This document shows, piece by piece, positions 35,601-43,847 of a stretch of DNA of 64,000 bases. The stretch spans positions 1,116,001 to 1,180,000 of the forward strand of contig CAVYGS010000005.1 in assembly GCA_963768185.1 (NCBI GenBank), read 5' to 3'. The notes below the pieces were generated by a model. It saw nothing but the letters and a program-made list of their open reading frames with translations. It made no database searches and had not been told where the DNA came from. The stretch is from Palsa-461 sp963768185. GTDB taxonomy: Bacteria; Actinomycetota; Acidimicrobiia; Acidimicrobiales; RAAP-2. Both the position numbers and the translations under genes were made by a program. Every line of letters begins with the position of its first letter. Position 1 is the stretch's first letter.

Positions 35601-35960
35601 CTGCCGCTCGCGGCGCCCCTTCCGGCGGGCGTCGGGCTGCTCGAGGGTTTCGCCGACCTCGTCGGGGAGACATCCGAAGGCCTCGTCGTCGTGGACTTCA
35701 AGACCACACCAGGGGGCGGTGCGTCCTCGGAGTACCTGGGGCAGGTCGCTGCTTACGCGTACGCAATCGAACGCGCCACCGAGCGGACGGTCGCCCGGGT
35801 CGTGGTGTGCTACCTGCGCGAGGACGGCACGGAGGAGGAGACACTCGAGGGTGAGGCGCTCGAGGCAAAGATCGCCGAGGTGCTGCGGGCGGCCGATGCC
35901 GCGGGCGTCTCAGCCGACGCCGCTGATGCCCGGCAGCTCTCGTTCTTCGGCGCCGCCTGA
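32668..35960 (+). CDS. addA: AddA/RecB-type helicase-nuclease, two frame breaks
   Basis: A UvrD/RecB superfamily 1 helicase with C-terminal nuclease, about 1096 residues after correction. Walker A is NAAAGSGKTTS. Further motifs are ITFTEAAAAELRVRVR, CVLIDEFQDTDPLQ, VVGDPEQSIYRFRRAD, MTVHGAKGLEFPIVVLTG and LLYVALTRARDHLVVDL. The nuclease part has GFADLVGE and VVVDFKTTPGG. The reading frame changes near 33489 (TAV to NWPDVQEAREACTAV) and again between about 35500 and 35530. Each looks like one extra base. With both corrected the gene is a single frame ending at 35960, overlapping rmuC by 51 bases. Confidence 0.85.
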
Positions 35961-37370
35961 GACGATGTCGAGCTGAGGACGGCCCGGCGGGGGCGGAACG
36001 GGCTCGGTGAGCTCGGGGGCCTGGGGGACCCTTGGCGCCGCGTCGACGGGATGCAGCTCGGGGACCTCCTTGGCGTCGTGTCCGACCACCGAGAGCTCGG
36101 GAAACCGGCGAGCGGTCACCAACACCCGTGCCTCGAGTGACCCCACGGCGTCGTTGAACGCCTCGACGGTGCCGGTGAGCGACCGCTGCATCCGCGCGAA
36201 GTGTCCACCCATGACCCGGAGGCGCTCGTAGAGCTCGGCTCCGAGGTCGCGGATCTGCTGCGCGTTCTCGGCCAGGGCCTCGCCCCGCCACACCTGGGCG
36301 AAGATCCGCAGGAGCCCGACCAACGACGTCGGCGTGGCCAGCAGCACCTGCTTGGACAGGGCGTACTCGACGAGCTGGGGATCCTGTTCGCACGCCGCGT
36401 TGTACAGGGACTCGCCGGCGATGAACGCGATCACGTAGTCCGGCGAGGGGTCGAACTGCTTCCAGTACTCGCGCTTGGCCAGCTGGTCGACATGCGTGCG
36501 GACCTGGCGCGCGTGTGCCGCAAGGCTGGAGCGGCGGGTCGCCTCGTCCTCGGCGTCCATCGCACGGAGGAACGCGTCGAGCGGCACCTTCGCGTCGACC
36601 ACCACGTGCGCTCCGCCGGGCAGGTGCACGACGAGGTCCGGCCGCAGTCTCCCGTCCTCGGTGGTCGTCGTCACCTGCTCGTTGAAGTCGCAGTGCTCGA
36701 CCATGCCGGCCATCTCGACGACGCGGCGCAGTTGCATCTCACCCCAGCGACCCCGGGTCTGGGGCGCACGCAGCGCGGTGACCAAGTTCTGCGTCTCCTT
36801 CTTCAGTTGGTCCTGCGCGCTGGCCAGCTGCTTCACCTGCTCGGTGAGCCCGCTGTAAGCGCCCTTGCGATCGAGCTCCATCTCCCGGAGCTCCGACTCG
36901 TAACGACCGAGGAGATCCTGCAGCGGGACCAGCAACTGAGCGATGGCCTGCTGCCGATGGCCGAGCTCGCCGCGGGCGGCCTCCTGGGCCTCCTTCAGCC
37001 TCGAGTCGGCCAGCGTCAGGAACTGCTCGCTGTTCGATCGAAGGGCCTCGGTGGAGAGCTGCGCGAATGTGCCGACGAGGCGCTCGCGGTCCTCCTCGAT
37101 GGCCCGGGCGCGCTCCTCAGCGCCGCGCCGCGCCTGGTCGAGCTCCGTCGCGAGGCGCACGTTGTCGGAGCTGAACTGGCTCAACGATGCGGACGCCTGC
37201 TCGAGCTGGGCGCTGACCCGGTTGAACGCGCCCTGCGCATCGGCGAGTCGACTCTGGGCGACCCTGGCCTCAGCGAGCGCTCCATCGTTGCGGCGCCAGC
37301 GCACCACGAGGCCGATCGCACACCCGGCACAAAGCCCCACGACAAGGCCGATAAGCAGCCCGATGGTCAT
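35910..37370 (-). CDS. rmuC: DNA recombination protein RmuC
   Basis: The 486-residue protein has an N-terminal membrane helix (residues about 3-24), a long coiled coil (about 30-195) and the RmuC core nuclease-like domain with TRGRWGEMQLRRVVEMAGM, VVDAKVPLDAFLRAM and ESLYNAACEQDP. RmuC limits inverted-repeat recombination in Escherichia coli and is also linked to anti-phage defence in some bacteria. The C-terminal Pro-rich tail overlaps the end of addA on the opposite strand. Confidence 0.93.
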   Translation of the reverse strand: MTIGLLIGLVVGLCAGCAIGLVVRWRRNDGALAEARVAQSRLADAQGAFNRVSAQLEQASASLSQFSSDNVRLATELDQARRGAEERARAIEEDRERLVGTFAQLSTEALRSNSEQFLTLADSRLKEAQEAARGELGHRQQAIAQLLVPLQDLLGRYESELREMELDRKGAYSGLTEQVKQLASAQDQLKKETQNLVTALRAPQTRGRWGEMQLRRVVEMAGMVEHCDFNEQVTTTTEDGRLRPDLVVHLPGGAHVVVDAKVPLDAFLRAMDAEDEATRRSSLAAHARQVRTHVDQLAKREYWKQFDPSPDYVIAFIAGESLYNAACEQDPQLVEYALSKQVLLATPTSLVGLLRIFAQVWRGEALAENAQQIRDLGAELYERLRVMGGHFARMQRSLTGTVEAFNDAVGSLEARVLVTARRFPELSVVGHDAKEVPELHPVDAAPRVPQAPELTEPVPPPPGRPQLDIVSGGAEERELPGISGVG

Positions 37371-37573
37371 GCAGTCCCCCAGTCGGCGCCGACACGCCGA
37401 TCGCCTCGACCTCGCCTGGTGACCGGTCCGAGCCGGCCCTTCAGCACCATCAGGTCACAGTACCGATGGGGTGTGACGGTGCTCGGGACCGTCACTGGCC
37501 TCGAACGCAGGACGCATGGCCGAAGCGCGCCGACCCTCGGTCACCAGACGCTGGGCGGGGGTACCGTTGACAC

Positions 37574-38296
37574 ATGGTGTTCCGTCTCGGCTCCGCCCGG
37601 CGCACCCAGAGCGCCAGGGAGCCTGCACCGGTGCTCGACGCGATCGACGACTTCATGAGCCCGGTGCTGGTCGAGATCGACCGCCTCTTCGTCCAGGCCT
37701 TCGCACTCGTGGGCGAAGGCATTGCCGGCGCGACCCACGCGTTGCTCGCCGGCGACCGCGAGGCCGCGAAGGAGCTCGTGCAGCGCGACGAGGTCGTCGA
37801 CAAGCTGACCCACGACATCGCCGTGCTGGCACAGGGGCGACTCGTGTCAGGCGAAGGTTCCGTGGACGAACGTCGCGAGCTGATCGCGGTGTTGCGCATG
37901 CTGACCGACCTTGAGCGCAACGGCGACCTGGCCGAGCACATTGCGCGGCGCGCTGCCCGCGGCCTTGGGGCGGAGATGTCGGCGCGTAGCCGCGGGCTTG
38001 TCGAGCGGATGGGGGAGGTGGCGACACAGCTCTGGCGCAGCACGGCCGAGGTGTTCGCAGAACGGTCCTCCAAGGGCGCGTTGCTCGTCGACGACCTCGA
38101 CGACGAGATGGACGACCTGCACGTCACCCTCACCGCGGAGATCGTGGCCGGCACGATGCCCACGCCGGTGGCCATCGAGCTCGCGATGGTGGCCCGTTTC
38201 TACGAGCGCTTCGGCGACCACGCGGTGAGCCTCGCGAGGAGGATGGCGGCGTTGGTCGGAGGCGGTCCGGAGCCCGGGACGGTCGCCTCGGACTGA
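37574..38296 (+). CDS. phoU: PhoU-like phosphate regulator
   Basis: A 240-residue all-helical protein built of two PhoU repeats, each with a metal-binding (E/D)xxxD helix: DLERNGDLAEHIARR (about 114-128) and FYERFGDHAVSLARR (about 210-224). PhoU dampens phosphate uptake by PstSCAB and the PhoR/PhoB response. No pst or phoRB gene is adjacent, so its exact partners are unknown. It starts at ATG 37574 and runs away from rmuC, 203 bases apart. Confidence 0.9.
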   Translation: MVFRLGSARRTQSAREPAPVLDAIDDFMSPVLVEIDRLFVQAFALVGEGIAGATHALLAGDREAAKELVQRDEVVDKLTHDIAVLAQGRLVSGEGSVDERRELIAVLRMLTDLERNGDLAEHIARRAARGLGAEMSARSRGLVERMGEVATQLWRSTAEVFAERSSKGALLVDDLDDEMDDLHVTLTAEIVAGTMPTPVAIELAMVARFYERFGDHAVSLARRMAALVGGGPEPGTVASD

Positions 38297-38311
38297 ACCC
38301 GAGGCGGTTGT

Positions 38312-39337
38312 TCAGAAGCGCAGGTCGAGGAGGAGCTCGGCGATCTGCACCGCGTTCAGCGCCGCGCCCTTGCGCAGGTTGTCTCCCGAAACGAACAACG
38401 CCAGCGCGTCGCTTCGACCCTCGGCCCGCCTGACGCGGCCGACCAGCGACACATCCCCGCCCGCCGCCGCGAGTGGAGTCGGGACGTCACGCAGCTCGAC
38501 GCCGGGCGCGGCTGCGAGCACCTCGGTGGCGCGCTCGGGTGAGATGGCCTGCTCGAATTCGGCGACGATCGAGAGCGAATGCCCGGTGAACACCGGGACG
38601 CGCACGCACGTGCAGGTGACCGCGAGCTCCGGCAGGCCGAGGATCTTGCGACTCTCGTTGCGGAACTTCTGCTCCTCGTCGGTCTCGCCGCTGTCGTCAC
38701 CGACGAGCTTCCCGGCCAGCGGCAGCACGTTGTGCGCGATCGGCGCTGCGAACGAGACCGCCTCGGGGAAATCGACCAACGCGGGGTTGGTCACCAAGTC
38801 GTCGGTCGAGTGCGCCGTCTTCACCAGCTGCTCGGCGAGCTCGGCCACCCCGGCGCCACCATTGCCCGAGACCGCCTGGTAGGTGGAGACCACGATCCGA
38901 CGGAGCCCCGCCTCATCGTGGAGCGCTTTCAAGGGCGCCATCGCCACCATGGTCGTGCAGTTGGGGTTGGCCACGATCCCCTTGGGGATCGACGCGAGCG
39001 CCTCGGGGTTGACCTCGCTGACGACGAGGGGGACCTCGGGATCCATCCGCCACGCCGAGGTGTTGTCGATCACGATCGCGCCGGCCGCGCTCAGTCGGGG
39101 TGCGATCTCGCGCGACGCCGGCGCCCCGGTCGAGCAGAGCCCGATGTCGATGCGGGCGAAGTCGGCGGTGGCCGCGTCCTCGACCACGACGTCTCGTCCT
39201 GCCCACGGGAGGAGGGACCCCGCCGAGCGCGCCGAGGCGAAGTACCTGATGTCATCCACGGGGAACGACCGTTCGGCCAGGACCGCGCGCATGACCCCGC
39301 CGACCTGGCCTGTCGCACCGAAGACACCGACTCGCAT
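38312..39337 (-). CDS. asd: Aspartate-semialdehyde dehydrogenase
   Basis: Asd (341 residues) makes aspartate semialdehyde, the branch point to lysine, threonine and methionine and to diaminopimelate for the cell wall. NADP-binding GATGQVGGVM is at residues 7-16. The catalytic Cys 127 sits in NPNCTTM, and GNGGAGVAELAEQL follows. It lies downstream of lysC on the same strand with a 108-base gap, a common pairing in actinobacteria. Confidence 0.96.
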   Translation of the reverse strand: MRVGVFGATGQVGGVMRAVLAERSFPVDDIRYFASARSAGSLLPWAGRDVVVEDAATADFARIDIGLCSTGAPASREIAPRLSAAGAIVIDNTSAWRMDPEVPLVVSEVNPEALASIPKGIVANPNCTTMVAMAPLKALHDEAGLRRIVVSTYQAVSGNGGAGVAELAEQLVKTAHSTDDLVTNPALVDFPEAVSFAAPIAHNVLPLAGKLVGDDSGETDEEQKFRNESRKILGLPELAVTCTCVRVPVFTGHSLSIVAEFEQAISPERATEVLAAAPGVELRDVPTPLAAAGGDVSLVGRVRRAEGRSDALALFVSGDNLRKGAALNAVQIAELLLDLRF

Positions 39338-39445
39338 GGCCCCAATCCTAGGGGAGACCCAGAGAGCCTCCCGGCCTCGACGCGCTCAGCCGGCCAGTGC
39401 CTCGGCAGGGGCGGGGTGCGACCGATCGCCTGATGGTCACGGGGT

Positions 39446-40655
39446 TTACTCCAGCGCGAAGGCGGCGTGCAGCGAGCGCACCGCCCGCTCCACGTCCTCC
39501 TCCCGCACCACGCAGGAGATTCGGATCGTCGAGGTGGAGATCATCTCGATGTTGATGTCCTCCTTGGCCAGCGTCTCGAACATGGTCGCCGTGACGCCGG
39601 GATGGGTCTTCATGCCGGCCCCGATCACCGACACCCGGGCGATGCCGTCGTCGGAGGAGACACCGGAGGCCCCGAGGTCCGTTGCGACGCCGCTACAGAC
39701 CTCGAGCGCGGTGCGCAGGTCGAGCTTGGGCAGTGTGAAGGAGATGTCGGTGGTCCCGTGCGAGGAGGTGTTCTGCACGATCATGTCGACGTTGATCGAC
39801 TCATCAGCGAGGGCTCGGAACAGCCGCGCTGCGACCCCGGGGCGGTCGACGACGCCGGCGACGGTGATCTTGGCCTCCGAGGTGTCGTGGGTGACGGCCG
39901 TCACGACGGCTTGCTCCATGGTCGAATCCTCCTCGGTGACGATGGTCCCCGGTTCCCAGGTGAAGCTGGACCGGACGTGCAGCGTGACGTGGTGGAAGCG
40001 CGCGAATTCGACGGAGCGCAGCATCAGGACTCGCCCGCCGGTCGCCGCCATCTCGAGCATCTCGTCGAAACTGACCTTCGGCAGGCGCCGGGCGTTGGGC
40101 TCCACGCGGGGATCCGCGCTGAACACCCCGGTCACGTCGGTGTAGATCTCGCACAGCGAGGCGCCGAGCGCAGCCGCCAGCGCGACGGCAGTCGTGTCGG
40201 AGGCGCCGCGCCCGAGGGTCGTCACGTCGCGCTCGGTCGAGACACCCTGGAACCCGGCGACGACTGCGACCTTGTCCTCGGCAAGCGCCTCGCGGACCCG
40301 GTCCCCGCGGACCTCGATGATCTTGGCGTTGGCGTGCTCGGCGGTCGTGATGATGCCGGCCTGGCTGCCGGTGAACGACACGGCGGAGACACCGAAGTCG
40401 GCCAGCGCCATGCACACGAGGGGTGCGGTGATCCGCTCCCCCACGCTGACGAGCATGTCGTACTCGCGGGGAGGGTGACGAGCTGACCTCGCCGGCCAGC
40501 CGGATCAGGTCGTCGGTGGTCTTGCCCATGGCACTGACCACCACGACGACCTGGTTGTTCTCGCGCTTGGTGCGGGCGATGTGTTCGGCAACCGCGCGGA
40601 TGCGGTCGGCATCGCCGACCGAGGTCCCGCCATACTTCTGCACCACGAGCGCCAC
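39446..40655 (-). CDS. lysC: Aspartate kinase, one frame break near 40472
   Basis: Aspartate kinase phosphorylates aspartate, the first step of the aspartate amino acid family. The N-terminal part has VVQKYGGTSVG (about residues 4-14). The kinase domain and two ACT regulatory domains (ITVAGVVDRPGVAARLF and VSVIGAGMKTHPGVTATMF) follow. The frame breaks in the proline codons before REYDMLVSVGERIT. Removing one base of the GGG/GGGG runs at 40468-40475 gives SSSPPREYDML and a 402-residue protein. An internal start giving the separate regulatory subunit, known in other Gram-positives, cannot be excluded. Confidence 0.92.
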
Positions 40656-40747
40656 GGGCCGAAACTACCCGGCCCGGCGCATTCGACCTGACCGTCGGAC
40701 CAGCGCCGATTCTGAGTCAAGGGCCCCGGCCGGTAGGGTGTCGACCC

Positions 40748-41548
40748 GTGCCCAGCGAGAAACGAGCACGCCAGCGCGCCGGTCGGGCGATCCGGCGCGA
40801 GGCCATCGCCCGCAGGCAGAAGCGGCGGCGCCGGGTGCGCAGCTCGGCGATCGTGGTGGTGGTCGCTGCAATCGTGGTCGGCTCGGTATACCTGATCACC
40901 AAGAAGAGCCCGACCCCGCCCCCAACGGCGCAAGGCCGTCTCGAGGCCGTGTGGAAGAAGGCCGACTGCCCGACAGTCCCGACGGCGGAGGTCAACAAAC
41001 TGCACTACTCGAAGCTCCCGGCGCAGACCATCTCCAGCACGGCCACCTACGCAGCAACCGTGAAGACCGACGTTGGCAGCTTTGTGATCACGCTGAACCA
41101 GAAGGAGGCGCCGATCGCGGTCAACAGCTTCGTGTTCCTGGCCAACCACGGCTACTTCAACTGCAATGTCTTCCACCGGGTGATCAAGACGTTCGTCGAC
41201 CAGACCGGCGACCCGACCTCGACCGGGGGGGGCGGCCCCGGCTACCAGTTCACCGAGCACGGGCCGGCCACGGCCTCGCCCCAGTACCCACTCGGGTCGG
41301 TGGCCATGGCCAACTCCAACAGCCCGGCGACCACGGACCCGGACACGAACGGAAGCCAGTGGTTCGTGGTCACCGGCTCCGAGGGCGAGACGCTGGCGCC
41401 TGACTACGTGCTCTTCGGTCAGGTGACCTCGGGCATGAACGTCGTGCAGAAGATCAACGCCGACGGTGCATCGGCCACGTCGAGCGAGACGGGGACGCCC
41501 AAGCTGTACCACCGCGTCCTCAAGGTCACGATCAAGGAGAGCCCATGA
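40748..41548 (+). CDS. Membrane-anchored cyclophilin-type peptidyl-prolyl isomerase
   Basis: A 266-residue protein has a very basic N-terminus, one membrane helix (about residues 31-51) and a periplasm-side cyclophilin domain. GSFVITLNQKEAPIAVNSFV, YFNCNVFHRVI and NGSQWFVVTG carry the active-site surface. The His/Arg pair of the classical site is FHRV. It assists folding of exported proteins. GTG 40748 is the start; the stop overlaps the next cyclophilin gene as ATGA. Confidence 0.9.
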   Translation: MPSEKRARQRAGRAIRREAIARRQKRRRRVRSSAIVVVVAAIVVGSVYLITKKSPTPPPTAQGRLEAVWKKADCPTVPTAEVNKLHYSKLPAQTISSTATYAATVKTDVGSFVITLNQKEAPIAVNSFVFLANHGYFNCNVFHRVIKTFVDQTGDPTSTGGGGPGYQFTEHGPATASPQYPLGSVAMANSNSPATTDPDTNGSQWFVVTGSEGETLAPDYVLFGQVTSGMNVVQKINADGASATSSETGTPKLYHRVLKVTIKESP

Positions 41549-42102
41549 GCCCCGTCGAACCCCCCGCGCCAGACGGCTCGAGCGAGAAGCGCCAGCGCTT
41601 CGATGCAGAGCCGCCGATGGTCATCGACCCGGAGAAGCGCTACACCGCGACGATGGTCACGACCAAGGGGACGATCAAGATCGCCCTGGACCCGATCGCC
41701 GCGCCGCGCACCGTCAACAACTTCGTGTTCCTAGCCCGCTACCACTACTTCGACGGGATCTTCTTCCACCGGATCATCCCGGGCTTCGTGATCCAGGGCG
41801 GCGACCCCGAGGGCACCGGCATGGGCGGCCCCGGCTACCGCTTCGCCGACGAGCTCCCCAAGCCCGGCCGCTACCAGGTCGGGTCGCTCGCCATGGCCAA
41901 CGCCGGACCCGACACCAACGGGAGCCAGTTCTTCATCATCACCGGCGCCCACGGCGTCGCCCTGCCGCCGCAGTACGCGCTCTTCGGCTCGGTCGTCTCG
42001 GGCGGCGACGTCGTCCAGGCGATCGACGGGGTCGGCACCCAGTCGGGCAAGCCCACCGAGCGCGTCGTGATGGAGTCGGTGACGATCGAGGAGTCCGACT
42101 GA
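41545..42102 (+). CDS. Cytoplasmic cyclophilin-type peptidyl-prolyl isomerase
   Basis: A 185-residue cyclophilin without signal or anchor: GTIKIALDPIAAPRTVNNFV, FDGIFFHRIIPGFVIQGGD, GSLAMANAGPDTNGSQFFI and FGSVVSGGDVV form the complete catalytic domain. It is coupled by a four-base overlap to the membrane-anchored paralogue, so one operon provides an exported and a cytosolic isomerase. A weak hairpin with a CGAGGC/GCCTCG stem (42104-42121) follows. Confidence 0.93.
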   Translation: MSPVEPPAPDGSSEKRQRFDAEPPMVIDPEKRYTATMVTTKGTIKIALDPIAAPRTVNNFVFLARYHYFDGIFFHRIIPGFVIQGGDPEGTGMGGPGYRFADELPKPGRYQVGSLAMANAGPDTNGSQFFIITGAHGVALPPQYALFGSVVSGGDVVQAIDGVGTQSGKPTERVVMESVTIEESD

Positions 42103-42136
42103 CCGAGGCGAGCCTGCCTCGCCGCTGACGCTGCGG

Positions 42137-42832
42137 TCAGCCGGGTAAGGACCGCAGGCCTGCGGCGGCCGGGCGGCCGTCGACGAAGACCGCCGGCCGC
42201 GAGACGCCGGCCCCCCGCCAGGAACCTTCGGGCCCGCGGATGAGCGCGGTGCGCTCGGGCAGCCCGACGACGGGGAGCCCGTCGGGCGCGAGCGTCACCG
42301 AACGGTGGAGCTTCTCCCCGTGGGCGTCCTCGGCGACGTCCCCGTAGTGGGTGAACACCGCGAGTCCCTCGATGAGCCCGAGCCCCACGGTCAGGGCGCC
42401 ACCCCGGGGGTCGACCATGGGGTCGGTGAGGGCCATCGCACCGGCCCCGGCGCCGGCCACCACCGCGCCACCTTCCCAGGCCTCCCGCAGCGCACCGAAG
42501 ACCGCCGAGCCCTTGAGCACCGAGCGCAGGTGGAGCGACGAGCCCCCGGAGAGATAGATGAACCGGGCCCGTCGCACCAGGTCGGCGGCCGCCGCATCCT
42601 GGGCGTCGGCCCTGGTGAGGACCATGAGTCCCTCCACCTCGGCGCCGAGGCCGGAGAACCACTCCGCCGCACCGACCACCAAGCGCTCGGGGCGCTCGTA
42701 GGCGGCCGCCGTGGGAAGCACGAGCACGTCGGTGCCGCCCGAGGCGGCGAGCAGGTCCCGGTCGAAGTCGCAGCCCTCGCTCCACTCGGCCCCGCCCACC
42801 AAGGCGAGCGTCCCGGCGGAGCTAGCGGCCAC
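42137..42832 (-). CDS. Peptidase S51/cyanophycinase-like protein without the catalytic Ser
   Basis: A 231-residue protein with the class I amidotransferase-like fold of peptidase E and cyanophycinase: ALVGGAEWSEGCDFDRDLL at the start, YLSGGSSLHLRSVL in the middle. The nucleophile elbow, normally G-x-S-A-G-A, reads AGAGAGAMAL, with Gly in place of Ser. Hydrolysis by the usual Ser-His-Glu triad is therefore unlikely. GTG 42830-42832 is preferred. The ATG at 42910 would extend across the promoter of the divergent dehydrogenase gene. Confidence 0.72.
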   Translation of the reverse strand: MAASSAGTLALVGGAEWSEGCDFDRDLLAASGGTDVLVLPTAAAYERPERLVVGAAEWFSGLGAEVEGLMVLTRADAQDAAAADLVRRARFIYLSGGSSLHLRSVLKGSAVFGALREAWEGGAVVAGAGAGAMALTDPMVDPRGGALTVGLGLIEGLAVFTHYGDVAEDAHGEKLHRSVTLAPDGLPVVGLPERTALIRGPEGSWRGAGVSRPAVFVDGRPAAAGLRSLPG

Positions 42833-42912
42833 GACCTCACTCTGGCACGCCGGAACCGGACCCCCGCCATCTCCCGAAGTGCGACTTGGTGACCCTTGGG
42901 TACCATCCACCC

Positions 42913-43770
42913 ATGCCGATCACCAAGGTGGGAATCGTCGGATCCGGGATCATGGGCACCGGGATCGCCCAGGTCGCGGCGATGTCGGGGCACGAGGTGG
43001 TGGTCAGAAGCCGGAGCCAGTCGGCCGCCGACGGCGCGCTGGCCGGCGTCAAGAAGGCGCTGGACCGCCAGATCGAGCGGGGGCAGGCGACCGAGGCCGA
43101 GCGCGACGAGGCCCTGTCCAGGCTGTCGACGACCACCGAGCTCAAAGACCTGGCCGACGTCGACCTCGTGATCGAGTCCGTGGTCGAGGACCTCGCGGTC
43201 AAGCTGGAGTTGTTCGAGGAGCTCCACCGGGTGTGCGCCGAGGGGACGATCCTCGCCACCAATACCTCGACGCTCCCGGTCGTCGACATCGCGATGGCCA
43301 CCGGGCGCCCCGACAAGGTGTGCGGAGTCCACTTCTTCAACCCCGCCCCGGCCATGAACCTGGTCGAGATCATCCGGCCGATCACGGCCTCCACCGAAAC
43401 CATCGCGGCGGTGAGCGAGTTCGCCAAGTCCTGCGGCAAGGAGACCGTCGAGGTCGAGGACCGGGCCGGGTTCGTGGTCAACGCCCTGCTGTTCCCCTAC
43501 CTCAACAACGCCGTGCGGCTGTTCGAGCGCGGGATCGCCAGCAAGGAGGACATCGACGCGGCGATGGTCGGCGGGTGCGGGTTCCCGATGGGGCCCTTCG
43601 CCCTCCTCGACCTGGTCGGGCTGGACACCTCGGTGGCCATCTTGGACGCCCTCTACGACGAGCACCGCGAGCAGCAGTACGCGCCGGCGCCGCTGTTGCG
43701 CCGGATGGTGGCCGCCAACCACCTCGGCCGGAAGTCCGCCCAGGGCTTTTACGAGTACCAGCGCCGCTAG
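42913..43770 (+). CDS. hbd: 3-hydroxybutyryl-CoA dehydrogenase
   Basis: The 285-residue enzyme interconverts acetoacetyl-CoA and 3-hydroxybutyryl-CoA. NAD-binding GSGIMGTGIAQVAAM (about residues 10-24), the catalytic His in GVHFFNPAPAMNLVE and GFVVNALLFPYLNNAVRLFE are conserved. ATG 42913 gives the normal N-terminus. It is 77 bases upstream of the ethylmalonyl-CoA-mutase-like gene on the same strand and fits the reductive step between thiolase and crotonase in that route. Confidence 0.94.
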   Translation: MPITKVGIVGSGIMGTGIAQVAAMSGHEVVVRSRSQSAADGALAGVKKALDRQIERGQATEAERDEALSRLSTTTELKDLADVDLVIESVVEDLAVKLELFEELHRVCAEGTILATNTSTLPVVDIAMATGRPDKVCGVHFFNPAPAMNLVEIIRPITASTETIAAVSEFAKSCGKETVEVEDRAGFVVNALLFPYLNNAVRLFERGIASKEDIDAAMVGGCGFPMGPFALLDLVGLDTSVAILDALYDEHREQQYAPAPLLRRMVAANHLGRKSAQGFYEYQRR

Positions 43771-43847
43771 CGGGGCGTCGCGGGATCGTTGGCGCGGGTC
43801 GGCCAGAATGGGCGGGCGGACCACCGAGGCGAGTCGGAGGTGGTGAG

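Noticed and set aside
39446..40456. Separate aspartate kinase beta subunit gene
   Set aside because: The internal ATG lacks a clear ribosome site and the upstream part joins in frame after removing one base.
42104..42121. Hairpin CGAGGC/GCCTCG after the second cyclophilin gene as a terminator
   Set aside because: The stem is only six base pairs and there is no T-tract; it is mentioned with the gene but not called.
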